From positions 1,860,001-1,924,000 of the forward strand of contig JAWPGT010000001.1 of NCBI GenBank assembly GCA_034638255.1: a DNA stretch of 64,000 nt. The letters run 5' to 3'. The translations under genes and the position numbers were made by a program. The notes below the pieces were generated by a model. The model searched no databases and had not been told where the DNA came from. It saw nothing but the letters and a program-made list of their open reading frames with translations. How positions within the stretch are numbered: position 1 is the first letter of the stretch; each line of letters opens with the position of its first letter. The stretch comes from Coprinus comatus (Eukaryota > Basidiomycota > Agaricomycetes > Agaricales > Agaricaceae). Shown here piece by piece: positions 1 through 12,326 of the stretch.

Positions 1-2
1 AT

Positions 3-134
3 GAAAAGCTCAAGGAGACGGAGGAAGCGGAAGAGAATGATGACGGTGAAGATGACGAGGAAGATGACGAAGAGGAAGATGATGAGGATGAAGAGGAAGA
101 GACTGTAGCATCGGAGAAGAGAAAGGCAACGTGA
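3..134 (+). CDS. C-terminal acidic tail of an unidentified protein (5' partial)
   Basis: An open frame enters from the left edge and stops with TGA at 132-134, giving about 43 residues. They are almost all Glu and Asp in long runs, followed by a short basic end (SEKRKAT). Such tails occur on histone chaperones, nucleolar assembly factors and other nucleic-acid-associated proteins, but the tail alone does not identify a family. The body of the gene lies outside the window. It converges on the complex I gene, with about 110 bp between the two stop codons. Confidence 0.6.
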   Translation, partial: EKLKETEEAEENDDGEDDEEDDEEEDDEDEEEETVASEKRKAT

Positions 135-245
135 ACGATTTGGACGGTGTTGGGTCTTATTGGATTTATGTATGAGTACCTGATGATGATTGTAAAAGAA
201 TCTATGATATATGTGGGATTTAAGCAGAGTACACCAAAGTCTACT

Positions 246-1371
246 CTATTGCTTCTTTGCCTCCTCCTTGGGCGGGGGTGGTAGGGGTTTGAGGTCTTCT
301 GGCCTGGGTGCTTTTGTGCCCTCACCGTTTTGCTCCCAAGGTGATAGTGATTCAAAGTTGCTAAAGGGGGCGTGTTATGATTGGCTGTGAAAAGAATTAT
401 GATGTGACGTACCGGAAGGCCTGGGTGAGTTGTAGAGGTTCGTAGACAACACGCTTGCGTTCTTCGTCGTAACGGACTTCGGTGTAACCCTGATGGAATG
501 TTCAATAGGCTGGTAGCTGTGTTGTGTGAAACAACTCACGGTGAGCGGGAAGTCCTTGCGCAATGGGTGACCCTCGAAGCCTGGACAGGACTGAGTTCTA
601 TTTACAGATATTGGAGCAAAAGACTAACCGTAGTCAGTAAGAATACGGCGACTAGGAGCGGGGTTAGTTGGTGCCGAAATACGGAAGTGTACAAGGCTCA
701 CAGGTCAGGATGATTGCTAAAGAAAATGCCATAAAGATCCCAAGCCTCACGTTCATACCTATGAAAAATTAAGAGCATGAAATTATAAAAAAACATACCA
801 AAAACATACCAGTCAGCACCTCGGAATACCTCGACTGCACTAGGAACGGGGTCCGCCTCTCCAGCATAGGTCTTTACGCGAATTCTACCTCCATACTTGA
901 CACTCAAGAGGTGGTATACAACCTCGAAACGCTTCTCTCGCTCGGGGTAGTCGGCACCACTGATGTCCATTACGCTCTTGAACTGGCACTGGGAGTGGTC
1001 GCGGAGGAAAGTGAGGACGGGGATTACGCCAGAGGGTGGGACATAGAGAGTGAGTTCATCCTTGAGGACAGAGAATTGCTGGATGAACTTTGGGAGGCAC
1101 TGGGTGATGTAGGAGCCGTATGTATGCAGTTTTTCTGTTGTTTCTGCATAGAGTGTTACTGTCGGGTTGGGCGACGTGGGCTCAGTGAAAGGAGAGGCTG
1201 AGGCTGGAAGAGGGGTTAGTTGTTGTGGGTATAGTCGGGTGCAGTCGCACCTTTTGGGGTCGCCGAGGAGTGGAGTGCACTGCGAGCAACGGTGGGGACG
1301 CGTTGTGCGGCAGTACGGAGGACACCTGCAGCAACAGTGCGGCCAGCAATCGAGGCAATACGCAGGGACAT
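246..1371 (-). CDS. NDUFS3: NADH:ubiquinone oxidoreductase 30-kDa subunit (complex I, NDUFS3/NuoC type)
   Basis: This is a core subunit of the mitochondrial complex I peripheral arm. The spliced protein is about 275 residues. An Arg/Ala-rich amphipathic leader (MSLRIASIAGRTVAAGVLR) suits matrix import. The 30-kDa domain follows with family hallmarks: [58 protein letters not shown] and GYTEVRYDEE. The tail is Pro/Lys-rich (PLPPPPKEEAKKQ). Introns I can place are 1204-1250 and 759-809. At least four more short ones lie between 370 and 715, each with GT..AG ends. The start at 1371 is chosen because it begins the leader and is in frame after removal of the 47-nt first intron, which has a CTAAC branch site. 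Length and motifs match the family. Confidence 0.93.
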
Positions 1372-1455
1372 TGGGTTGGAGACAACGTCGAGTGTCCTTG
1401 CCTCAAACCAGATTCAACTCGGGATTTGCCGGTCCGATCATTCTCCCTCTTGTCA

Positions 1456-2247
1456 ATGGACACCGACATCCTCGACTCTCTGCCCTACTACGACGATGAC
1501 CTCACAAAGTATCCCTTCCTCAAGGACAAGGTCCAGCAGGAAATCGCACGCGAGCTGGGAAAAACACCAAACCAACTCCACCCTCGTGTCCCACAAGAAG
1601 TAGATCTCTTTGCTGTTCGTGAGGCTCTTTACTTTCCAGCCGCGTTTTAACGCTGACAGCATATTCAGGATAACCCTTTGCTCAAGGCCGAGCTGGCACG
1701 CGTCGAAGCAAAGGAGCAGTTTCCTTCGTTGGATTCACTGCGATATCAGCTCCCAGGGCCATCCTCTTCACCTGGAACAGACCAAGAGTGGAAGACCGCC
1801 CTGGACAATGCCCGTGCTCAGCTCGAGCACCAGCGCATACGGTTAGCAATTGCTGTCTCTCTAACATAGCCCTACCCATATTCATATTGTATCAGCCAGA
1901 CCAACTTGACGCTACTTCAGACATATGGAGCAAATGCATGGCGGATACACAACTACCAACTGGAACAACAGGCGAAGAACATTGAGAAGACGCTCGAGGG
2001 GCTCAAGGAGCTGACAGTTGAGATTAACCGTGAACGAAAGAATTCGCAGGTTAGTGATTATATATTAGATGTGTGGGACATTCTAACAGTGGTACAGGAT
2101 GAGACTGGCAAACAGCTGACTGGATTGGAGACGCGGTGGACGGAGCTTATCTCGAGCGTGCTGCAGATTGAAATGGCGAATGTGGCGATGGAGGCAGAGG
2201 TCGAGCGTCTGCACAGAAGGGAGAGCGAGTTGGCAGAGATAGCATAG
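1456..2247 (+). CDS. SPF27: Pre-mRNA-splicing factor SPF27 (BCAS2 homologue)
   Basis: This is a component of the Prp19 (NineTeen) complex of the spliceosome. Four exons (introns 1615-1668, 1842-1895, 2050-2097) give 211 residues, close to the usual length for the family. The N-terminus MDTDILDSLPYYDDDL is typical of BCAS2/SPF27. The middle and C-terminal parts are long helices and coiled coil, including QLEHQRIRQTNLTLLQTYG, WRIHNYQLEQQAKNIE and the terminal EVERLHRRESELAEIA. Its start codon is only 84 bp from that of the divergent complex I gene, so the two probably share a promoter region. Confidence 0.9.
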
Positions 2248-2369
2248 TTTGTACAATACTTCAATACATGCCGGCCGCCGGCCGGACTCTTTCCCCATGC
2301 GGACATTGCCAGGAGAGGGTGACAAGCGGTATATCGTTCACTCAGACCACTGCGTCTCGAGACGCGTTT

Positions 2370-5300
2370 ATGGCGAATACAGACAACCCTCAACAGCTGC
2401 CCAACGACCACAGCAGCCACCACCAGCACACCATTGCTGTCACACACAACGACAACGACCCTTCAATCCAGCCTTCATCCGCAAATCCTGTGTCCAGCGA
2501 TGAACCTGTCAACACCACACCACAAGAGCAGCGACCTCCTCCTGCCACCACACGCCCCACTCTTGTGCAACTTGGCACAGGTGGCTCTCAGGCATCGACA
2601 CCGACGGCTCACCACCCTCCAAAGAAATTCACACCGGTAAACATCAACAGAAAGTTCTTGGAAAAGAACTCTGTCTCTGCACTGCCTGCTTCTTCGTCTT
2701 CATCTGTAACGAACAAAGCCAGTGGATCTTTGGGTGAGCTCTCATAGTCAACGCACATCTCCGCTCCTCTGACAATGTGGGGCACACAGCTCGACCTTCA
2801 GTGCAGTCAACTCAATCTCATTCTCGTCTCATAACCACAAAACTAACCGCTTCTCCTGCACCCTCAATAACCCCCGGAGGATGGTCCCGCCCCACTTCCA
2901 CCGCCCCATCCTCTACAGGTACTAGTTCACCTATTGGCTCTTCTCCTTTACCTTCCGCAGCCGCAGCCATCTCTGCCACTGGTGCACCACAATTACCTCA
3001 TGTCGGCAAGGTTATTCAACCTCAACCAAGAGCAGCTTTGCAGAATACCAACTTGCAGAAGGAGGGTCTCAATGCCAAGCCCTCATCTAAACCCGCATGG
3101 GGAGCCGTCAAGACTCCCACAATCGCGCCTATAGTTACAGCGGAGGACTTCCCTACAGCTGCAGAAGTTGCACAAGGTACTGTATTTTGTCTTAAATCCG
3201 AATCGTTTGTTGAGATCACAATTTTTGTCCGTAGCTACTGCAAACCGGAAACCGAAACAAGAAGAAACAAAGCCTGTCCCGACGACACCAGAGGCTGCGA
3301 CCAGTGTCAAGCATCGACTCGAAGAGGAAGCAGACACTTTCAGAGGTGTTCATTTGGATCCAAACGCACATCATTGGGATGAGGTCCGTTTTGTTCAATT
3401 GCGTCATACATATACCCCTTTTGTACCTAAAATTCATGTTCTTTATAGATGGAAGAGGACAATGATGATTTCCTAGGCGGTGTTATCGAGTTTGGCGATG
3501 GAAGACAGTACAAAGTAGAGGCTACAGATGCTACGACAGTACAAGAGAGTGAGCCTGTTAGCAAGGAGGAACGGTTCATGGATGATTTTGACAGGAGCTG
3601 GCCTAAATCAGGCACCTCACCATTATCCTCTAGAGAACCTCCTGCAACAAGTCCTGCTCTCTCAAGCAGAGGAAACTCTCTCCATGGACAAGATCCATCA
3701 CACCCACATCTGTTCAATGAGCGTTCGAATAGATTGGAGCCATATGGTCGTTCCGGCACACCAAACTTTCAAAGTCGGAGAGGTAGCCACAATGAGGGCT
3801 CAACATCTCCAGTGGAATTTAGGAAAGGCAATCTGCAGTTGTTACAGAAAGGTAACGGGGAACTTCCCCCTAGACCTCGTAATATCAATGGTGCTCCTCG
3901 TGCATTTTCCGGTTCATTTGGTGCTAGAGATAGAGAATCTAGCTCACGCCCACCCCCCAGTCCTCGCATGTCAAGAGATGGCTGGGGACCAGACCGCGAT
4001 TCTTTCGAACGAGAAAGACACTCAGACATGGGCCCGCCATCGTTACCTTCCCATCGTCGTCCTTCACAAGAATCCGGTCGACAGCTGCCTCCTCATCTTT
4101 CACCCAATATTCAACCAACTAGACGTCTATCCTCTCGCGATAGTCATCGTCAAAATCCTACTTCTCCTCAATCGTCACGATTTGCACCTCCCTCGCCGGC
4201 GTTGTCACATGCCTCGACGCTTCCTTTGTCACCTGGAATTACAGCTGCGACAGCGTTGCCTGGAGTTTCTGGTACTGATTTAGAGGTAGCTGCGAAGGAT
4301 TTAATGCAGACTGCAGCAGCGAGAGCAAAAGCGAGGAGACAACAGGAAGAGGCCGAACGAGAGGCTCAGAGAGAGAGGGCGAAGAAGAAGGCGTTGGAAC
4401 TGGAAGAGCAGATGAAGTCAAAGGCTGCAAAGGAGCAAGAAGAGATAGAGAAGGCGGAAGCAGAGTTGAAAGCAAAAGAGGCAGAGAAGGAGAAGGAGAA
4501 ATTGGAGAAGGAGAAGGTAAAGGCAAGTTTTTGTTACAACTGTTCCGTGTGGTTGCTTGCTTATCGCATATGAATAGGTTAAAGAAAAAGAAGCCGTAGC
4601 ATTTATTGAAACTGCTATCGGTGGTGTAGAAGGATCGAAGCTAGAGACTTCACGACAACATTCAAGTTCGGATGCAACATCAATGCACAGGTCTTTACCA
4701 CGCCGACCGCCATCATCAACCCCACGAGAAGAATCCCGAAGACCTTCATTTGGGACTGGAATTCGTTCAATAGTATCCGATATTTCCCCAGCCTCTCAAT
4801 CGGATTCATGGCGAGCGAAATCCAATCCCATTCCGCCGTCACTGCCTACACCGCGTTCGATCCAAACGCGGCCTTCGGCTATATCAGCAACAAATTCACA
4901 ATCTTCATCGCATGCAACTGAATCCGCTCAGGCTCCGTCAACGTTATCTACTGCTCCTTCAACTGCTCATGATCAGCTCGCTACATTAACGGAGACATCT
5001 ATCGAGAAATTGGAGGTTATCGATTTCTCGAGTATGGATGCATTTTCAGGTGATAATGTAAATCAGGTGGAACAGGAGAAACCTGTAGCTGAGAAGCTCG
5101 AAAATCTTTCGACAGCGGCGTCAACATCAACATCAACATCAACATCTACATTGAGATCCAGACCAATTGCCAGTGACTTCTTTGAAGATAAGGATAAAGA
5201 AAAGGAAAAGGATCCGTCTGCTTCTAATATACCCCCTTCCAAGAGTGACGCAGGAGTTTGGAGAAGGAAACCAACTGTTCATGTTAATGAGAACGAAGAT

Positions 5301-7585
5301 AAACCGAGGTCTGTTTCCGAGACTTATACGAACACTAGTCGAGGAGGACCTGGGAATTCTCAATTTGTCACCGGCATTCCTCCCCCCAGGACGTCTATGT
5401 CGACAATAGATACTGTAATGTCCAGGATCAAGGGAGCTCTTGATGGAATCCAGAGTGAAAACGCATTGAATAACAGTCTAAAGGAGAATCGTCCTCCAAT
5501 TGCTAATTCTTCGGAACCCGATCATCAACGACTTTCCCCTCGACCTCAACATTCGGTTACAAAACCATCACCACTTCGGGAACGTTGGTTACCTCCACCA
5601 AAGTCACGGACGGAAGAATTGGATAAATTGGAACAATTACGAGAGTCTTTGAACACTTCAACTGAACCTTGGTATTCATCACCAGAGGATGTGAAAGTAC
5701 AATTGCCTGGGGTGTCAAAACCTATGGCACCTGTACCTAAACGATTACAACATTTATTCTCAAAACCAGCCTGGGTACCGATGTTTGATTCTTTGAGCTT
5801 TGATCCACCTGTGGAAGGGATGAGGAAAGATTTCAATCTTAATATGGTGTTGTTCAGAGTCAACCACAAAATATTAAAATTTCCAAAAGTCAAATTACCG
5901 AGATCTAGGTCTGGACACACAGATACTAGGACCTCACCAGTTGCGAGATCTAACAGCACATCGGGATTGAGTACTTTTGGAAAATCAACAAATGCAGATG
6001 GTGCAACAACATGGAGGAAAGAAAATAAAGTGGATGAGAAAGGTGAAGAGAGATCAGAAGGTCAAGAGGCTGATGAAAAAAGTGGTGTGGACAAGGTAAA
6101 GCAGGAGACCTCGAAGACAAAGGAGAAAGAAGATGAACGTCGACAGTATCAGACTAGATCAAGACCACCGAAGATGCCGGCTGGATCTTCAGTTGCTTTT
6201 TATCGTGATTCAAGGATAGATGTTGTCACAACAGATCCCAAACCTCTTGTCAACTTTATTGTAACGAGCGAACTGGATGATTCGGAGAGCCAGAATGATT
6301 CAGGTAGTACAGGGAAGGGAGATAAAGTGGACGCTGAACCGTCTCGAGTTAAGACAATTAAGAGCTCTGATGTTCAAGGGGGTGATACGGCAAAATTGAC
6401 TAAGGAAGAACCTAGTTCGAAAGAGACAGTAAACTTGGGTGGAAAGGCATCTGATGAATCAGTAGGTGTTTCTTTTAGTCGTAAATAAAGTTGAGATTTA
6501 CGAGAAGTATTTCTATTCAGACAACGACCAAAAGTATTCCAACGCCGCCATCTGTGAATCATCAGACGACGTCTTGGGCTCGACCTGTCAAAGATAACGC
6601 AGTTAGAGCTCCCGATCCAGAACATCTTAGGGCTGTTTGGTCGCAAACCTCTACCAAACCAGATCTCAATCCTGTCAATTCGCTGGAAGGAATAGCGGAC
6701 GACTTGACATCAGTACCCTTCTCCATTCAAGATGTCAAATCTGAGGGCGGCGAAACGCCACCTCCTGCGTTACCTACAACAACTTCACGTATGTCTATGC
6801 GTGAAGTGACGGAGGCGTTCCAGAAAGTACCCACATCGTCATCATCTTCCAAATCTGGCCAGAGTCGAAATTCTCTTTCTACGCCGAACACTACCAATAG
6901 CCCTGCTGTACGTTCTCCCTATTCCTATTCACCAATGCCCGCAAGCGCGATGCGCCACCCAACTGGTTATGATCATTATTCTCCCCTCTTGAGTCATTCT
7001 CCTAGCCCTACAATGGTCTATCCCCACCAAATGACATCGAGTCCCGTCCCAAGTAGAATGTCAGTCAATGGACATGCATCTATGTATCAACAACCAATGT
7101 GGATGCATCCACCTCCTGCTTCAGGTAACCCAGCAAACATGATGCGACCTATGATGTCACCTTACATGTATGGTGCAACCACTACTCCCGTTTATGGTGG
7201 TCATCACCCTATGGGTCACATCACTGCTCCTCAACCACCAGTGGGCACAGCTGCTGGAAGAGGACGGGGAATGCCTATGATGAATTCTGCAATGGGACAA
7301 GCACCAATGTATGGTAGTCCAGTACTTATGCATATGCAACCTGTGCAACCACCCCAAAATGCGTATATGAATATGACCGCTACTGCCACTTCTACTCCTG
7401 GTAGAGGTGGTCATCAACCTCGAACAGAAAATGGTCTAATGCAACCACCCGTATCTCAAAACCAACCGTTCAACCTCCTCACCTTTCTAACTCATATAAT
7501 CCCGCTTTTGTTAGGTCTGCATGGTAAAAACTCCTCATATTCGCCATTGTTGTGTTTTTTTTTTGTGTGTATGAGTTTTGGCTAA
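2370..7585 (+). CDS. Very long Ser/Pro-rich low-complexity protein with central coiled coil (unassigned)
   Basis: Six exons (introns 2734-2789, 3177-3234, 3384-3448, 4517-4577, 6462-6520) join in frame into about 1,638 residues. I do not recognise a catalytic domain. The N-terminal 290 residues are Gln/His/Ser/Pro-rich, with short ordered-looking motifs such as VNINRKFLEKNSV, KPAWGAVKTP and VTAEDFPTAAEVAQ, then FRGVHLDPNAHHWDE and DDFLGGVIEFGDGRQYKVE. Residues about 588-660 form a highly charged Glu/Lys/Ala coiled coil. A more ordered stretch lies near 5720-5890 (KRLQHLFSKPAWVPMFDSL). The C-terminal 150 residues are Met/Pro/Gly-rich with an RGRG patch. This composition suggests an RNA- or granule-associated scaffold, loosely like PRRC2/BAT2 proteins, but that is inference. 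The start could also be 2268. The last exon is uncertain (see findings). Confidence 0.7.
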
Positions 7586-7952
7586 GCATTTTTTTCGATA
7601 GTTCTTTACGTCGCACATCCCCGCACGTCCATATCATTTGTCATCGTTTCTTGTTAATTTTTTTTTTTGTCACCGTTCAAGTTTTTTTTTTTTTTTTTTT
7701 TTCTTCTTTTCGTTAGCTATGTTGTGATAATTGTTCTTTTATGTTATATGTCGTTCTTATTGCATACAATCATCGTGCCTTGAACAGTTCAAGCTCTGCT
7801 ATCTTGATTCCCCCGTTTACTGAATTTAACTTCAAAGTTGTAAGATGCGATTCCATTAGTTATGGTATATTTACTATCCAAATAAGGATTATTGAGACAA
7901 ATTGTTAGAAGAGGTATCTACAGTTTATCATATCTAAAAAAGTGTTCAAGCA
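7586..7952. other. Intergenic, convergent 3' regions
   Basis: This AT-rich stretch lies between two convergent stop codons. It has poly-T runs near 7660-7700, including one of about 22 T, which suit 3' UTR and polyadenylation sequence. No open frame or RNA gene was seen. Confidence 0.5.
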
Positions 7953-9678
7953 TTAAGCGGCACCAAGTAGAACAGCTTGTGCAGCCGCTTCGTCTAAGCT
8001 ATCAAATGCAACAATCTTAAGACCGGAATCCTTAATCATTCTACAAAGAAAGAAAGAAAAAACAGTCAGTCTCATGAGGTGAAGTATAGGAGAGGAAAAC
8101 ATACTGTTTAGCCTCTTCTTCTTTTGTACCCTTCAACCTAACAATAAGAGGGATATCAAGGCCAAGTTCCTTGGTGGCCTTAATGACACCTTCAGCAATA
8201 TAATCGCAACGCATAATTCCACCAAAGATGTTAATGAAGATACTCTTGACCTTGGGGTCAGCGAGAAGAATTTCAAATGCTTTCTTGACAGTTTCGGGGG
8301 TAGCACCTCTGTTAAAAATATTGATTTAGACCATATCATATCAAGTTATAGATTGTGGGCTTACCCTCCGACGTCAAGGAAATTAGCGGGGTTACCACCA
8401 TGTAGTGAAAGAACATCCATGGTAGCCATGGCTAGACCAGCACCATTGACCAAGCAACCGATGCTACCATCAAGCTTAATAAAGTTGAGATTGGCCTTTT
8501 GAGCCTCAACTTCAGAAGGCTCTTCTTGAGAAATGTCGCGGAGATCGAAGACATCCTTTTGACGGAACTCTGCGTTGTCGTCGAAGCCGAACTTGGCATC
8601 CATGCTATATAAATTAAACGGTGAGTGATGGGAAGTATTTATAGGCATAATCGAGGATGAGCTCACCAGATAACTGCACCGTCCTTTGTGAGTGCCATAG
8701 GGTTAATCTCAATTTGTGTGGCATCCTTGTCCTTGAAAATCTTGTAAAGGTTGATGAAGATATCAGCAGCCTCAGATTGTGTTTGCTCGTCACTGAAACC
8801 AAGTTTCTTAGCGACATCAATAGCCTCGGCCTTGCTCAAACCCTTCTCAAAGTCGATAGGTGTGGTGATAATGGCGCTGGGGTCTTTTGCGGCAACCTCT
8901 TCAATGTTCATACCGCCCTGAGCGGAAGTAACAAGGACAACACCCTGAGATGCACGGTCGTTTAGCACTGCAACGTAATATTCGTGTGCAGGTTCTCGGC
9001 ATTCGGCTAACATGACCTGTAGGTCAAAAAACATGAGGTTAAGGGTATATGCCTGGAAGAATTTTTCAAACATACGGTATTGCAGATACGACCTCCTGCT
9101 CCCGTTTGTTTGGTGATGAGGTTAGAACCAATCATCTTTTCAGCGTAGTCCTTGGCTTCTTGAGGGCTATTTTGACGCGGGGTAATAATTTAGGGGTTTA
9201 TGAAATGCTTGATAGAGGCTGTACACATACCCATTGACCATATGTACACCTCCTTGCAAGCCGGTGTCAAATTTACCCTTGCCACGACCACCTGCGAGGA
9301 CCTGTGCTTTGATAACAAGCTTGTCGGCACCTTTGAGTTTTTGTTACAACGTTAGGAGAAATTATGTGGGTCAGAACCGGGAGTAAGTATACCAAAGTTC
9401 TTCGCAACATCGAATGCCTCCTGGGGGGTCTTTGCAGCAATGCTTTTTGGTGTTGGAATGTTATACTGTGATTGAAGTGGTCACAAAGAGTGTTCTAGAC
9501 CGAGGAGAAAAGCCAGCTCACGGAGTTTAGGAGTTTCATGGATTGGTATTCATGAATGGAGAGGAAACGCCTCTGGCCTGCAGATGCAGCCTGTAATTTT
9601 TTTTTTAGAGAGTAATGATTTAAATGCAAAAGAACATACGCGAGCGGCGAATCCAGCCTTTCTAATTGTTGCAAGCAT
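7953..9678 (-). CDS. LSC2: Succinyl-CoA ligase beta subunit, mitochondrial
   Basis: This TCA-cycle enzyme of the mitochondrial matrix converts succinyl-CoA to succinate with nucleotide triphosphate formation. About eight exons give roughly 420 residues. The leader is [13 protein letters not shown], followed by the ATP-grasp region starting at [16 protein letters not shown] and [19 protein letters not shown]. Further landmarks are [77 protein letters not shown] and [16 protein letters not shown]. The last two pieces form the CoA-ligase domain. The protein ends [14 protein letters not shown]. The sequence looks closer to ATP-specific (SUCLA2-like) than GTP-specific enzymes, but nucleotide specificity cannot be settled by eye. 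All junctions read as ordinary GT..AG introns. Confidence 0.93.
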
Positions 9679-10125
9679 ATTAGTGGAGAGGGTATACAAG
9701 TGTACTTTGACCAATGAGTTAGTACTTCCCGTTATAGAGTGACATTGATGGGCTTAGTCAGCACTACGGCTATGTAAACTGCGCCGAATTAATTTTTTGT
9801 TTTTTGTATCCCAAAGCGACGACGACGGTTGATGACCCTTTGTAGCGCTTCATGTCTCTCACCGCAGCAGGTTTATGAATCTGATGCTGGCAAGGCTTTG
9901 GGAGAGGGACTATCATGCTCGCCTTGAGTTCGGACGGCTCTTCGACTTGTGGGTCGCCCGAAATTAGGCAGAGGAACAGTCGTGTACAGCTGAATGAATT
10001 GATGTTTGTCGTTTAAACCCGAAAAATTAATTTTGAGATTGGATGACAGGGGTGCAGTGAGCTCGCTGTTTACGCATTGCATCCTGTATAAATAAGTCCC
10101 TTCCGAAAGCATCACCAATTCCAAA
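9679..10125. other. Intergenic, divergent promoter region
   Basis: This spacer of about 450 bp lies between the divergent starts of the succinyl-CoA ligase gene and the DinB-like gene. I see no gene in it. It presumably carries both promoters. Confidence 0.45.
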
Positions 10126-11006
10126 ATGCAACCTTCCACCCAACCTCATATGAATGATCCCCTGGTCCAGCAGTTGTCCGTCGCCAAAACAGTTCTTCTG
10201 CAGGCAATTGACCTTTTGGACAACCATCTCTCATCAGACGAACAGCTCACCGTGAGCTCACAGTACCTGCCAGGCTCAACAATCGGTCCGTCCATAACCT
10301 GAGCCTTCTCCCGCGTTCATATTGATATATACATCAATACATTTATTTCGTACAGGCAAACATCTACGCCATGCTAGAGACCACTTTGTTATCCTTGCAT
10401 CTAGCTTGCTACAGCCTCCTCCATATGTTGTTTCCTACGATACTCGAATCAGAAATACCCCAATGGAGTCTAACCGCTCTAGCGCCAGAGAAGCTATCCT
10501 TGAAGCCATTCAGCAGCTTGAAGAGGTCATTCCCAACGCTGACATGAAGCTTCCTGTAACACTCCATGCCATCACACCGTACATGCAAACATTCCAGTCG
10601 ACCTTTGGACGTGAGGTAAGCCTTGTGTGTGCTTGCGTCGGTAAACTCTTGAGCCTCATTGTATTACAGCTATGGTTTGCGAGTCTTCATTGCGTCCACC
10701 ACTGGTCTATGGTGAGTAATTGAGCGAAAGCAGCGAAGACGTTGGTTGATGTATATTTATCCCCCAAGGTCCGGGTGATTGCTGGAGAATTGGTGAGTGT
10801 ACTGCTGCTGAATAGCGTCCCGGCCGGAACGTGAATTGATAATACCCCATTAGAATATCAGATTATCCGAAGACTTTGGATTTGCCCCCTCTACACTTGT
10901 GTATCAGGGTAAAACGAGCATCCCTGCACAGTCTTCATGATCATGTGTACTGATAGATAATTGCCATGTAGATCGTGAAGCGCCCCTGGGCAAGGCGAAA
11001 TTTTAG
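10126..11006 (+). CDS. DinB-like four-helix-bundle protein
   Basis: Six exons (10126-10285, 10356-10615, 10670-10711, 10769-10792, 10854-10908, 10972-11006) join in frame to 191 residues. The fold looks like the DinB/YfiT superfamily. An N-terminal helix (LVQQLSVAKTVLLQAIDLLD) is followed by a first His-rich helix GKHLRHARDHF and, near the C-terminal third, a second His motif LHCVHHWSM. In bacterial DinB proteins such histidines bind a metal ion, so these are the likely ligands here. The tail reads DREAPLGKAKF. Fungal members have no assigned substrate that I know of. The fourth exon is only 24 nt. A degraded tandem copy lies directly downstream. Confidence 0.72.
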
Positions 11007-11282
11007 CGATAGCCTACTAGTTCTTAGTTTACTTTTTCTCCCATAATAGCGAATTTGGATATGGCCTAGTGTAACGACGTCTTGGAATCTCGCTATGGCA
11101 AATTCAGCCACAGTCGAATAGAAGGACAATTTACCTCCCAGACTTGCTACTTTGGCTGAACTTCTCTGGCACTGGTGGCCTAGCACTCGATGGATTCAGT
11201 GCAAACAATATATATGTTCTTGGTGCCTTTAGTAGCGTCCGCTACAGAAAAAGAGAAGACCCAATCCTCAAACATTCTGGAA

Positions 11283-12145
11283 ATGCATCCTACTCATATC
11301 AACGATCCTCTCTTACAGCAGTTGGCACTCGCCAGAACAGTTCTTCTGCAGGCAGTCAACCTTCTAGATAATCATCTCACATCAGATGAACAACTCACCA
11401 TGAGCTCCAGGTATCTACCAGGCTCAACAATAGGTCTGCTCGTAATCTGCGCCTTGTACCCATCCATATTAATACAAGTATTTCAAACTGGCAAACGTCT
11501 GCGCCACGCTCACGACCACTTTGTTTTCTTACACCTTGCTTGCTATTACACCCACCATATATTCTCTCCTATGGTATTTTACCCCAGAATACCTCAATGG
11601 AGTCTAGCTGTGCTAGGGCCAAGGAAGCTCTCCTTGAAGCCATTAAGCAGCTCGATGATATTGCTCCCAACGTGAGCATGAATCTTCCTGTGACACCGCA
11701 CGTCATCGCACCAGAGATACAAGTGTTCCCATCGACATTTGGACATGAAGTAAGTCCTGTGCTTGAGCTTGAGCCTTGAATTGGTATTTCATTAGATTTT
11801 CATCAATTTCATTTATTATGGTTTCAAATCTTCATTGCGTCCACCACTGGACTATGGTAAGTAGTTAAGCGAAAGCAGCGACGATGTTCTCATTGACGTA
11901 TGTTTACTTCAAGATCCGACTGCTCGCTGAAGATCTAGTAAGTGTTCATTAACGCCCGGGTCGGAGGGTGAGTTGATAATAGCCCCATTAGAACATTAAG
12001 CTATCCGAGACGATTTTGGGTTTGCCCCTACTAAACTTGTGTACCCAGGTAAATCAAGTAGTGCACAGTATTCTTCGTTTTATTGATAGAGACATGTCAA
12101 ATGGATCGTAACACTTCACAGAGAAAGGTCAAGGCTAAGTTTTAG
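11283..12145 (+). pseudogene. Decayed tandem duplicate of the DinB-like gene
   Basis: This stretch aligns with the upstream gene from its start (MHPTHINDPLLQQLALARTV) to its stop, exon and intron alike, so it is a genomic and not a retro-copy. It is damaged in several independent ways. The acceptor of intron 1 reads ACTG where the intact copy has ACAG. One base is missing in the segment after GKRLRHAHDHF (about 11526-11545), so the next part reads in another frame. The acceptor before the second His motif is lost (ATTT for ACAG). A second base is missing between TGGTTT and CTTCATTGCG near 11825. The reading cannot continue as in copy 1. Alternative splicing could in principle rescue parts of it, but no simple model does. 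Confidence 0.75.
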
Positions 12146-12326
12146 TTGTAGCTATTGCATAGTTTATATACTGAGCCTTCTGCCCAATAGTGGCAAGTGT
12201 GACGTAAATCCTCCGTGACAAATAAAGCGCGGCACGTGCGGACTGTTCATTACAATCCCGCTGCACTCACAGCTTAAACCTGACAACACCTTTCATGCAA
12301 TAAACTGTTCATCCAACATACTACAA

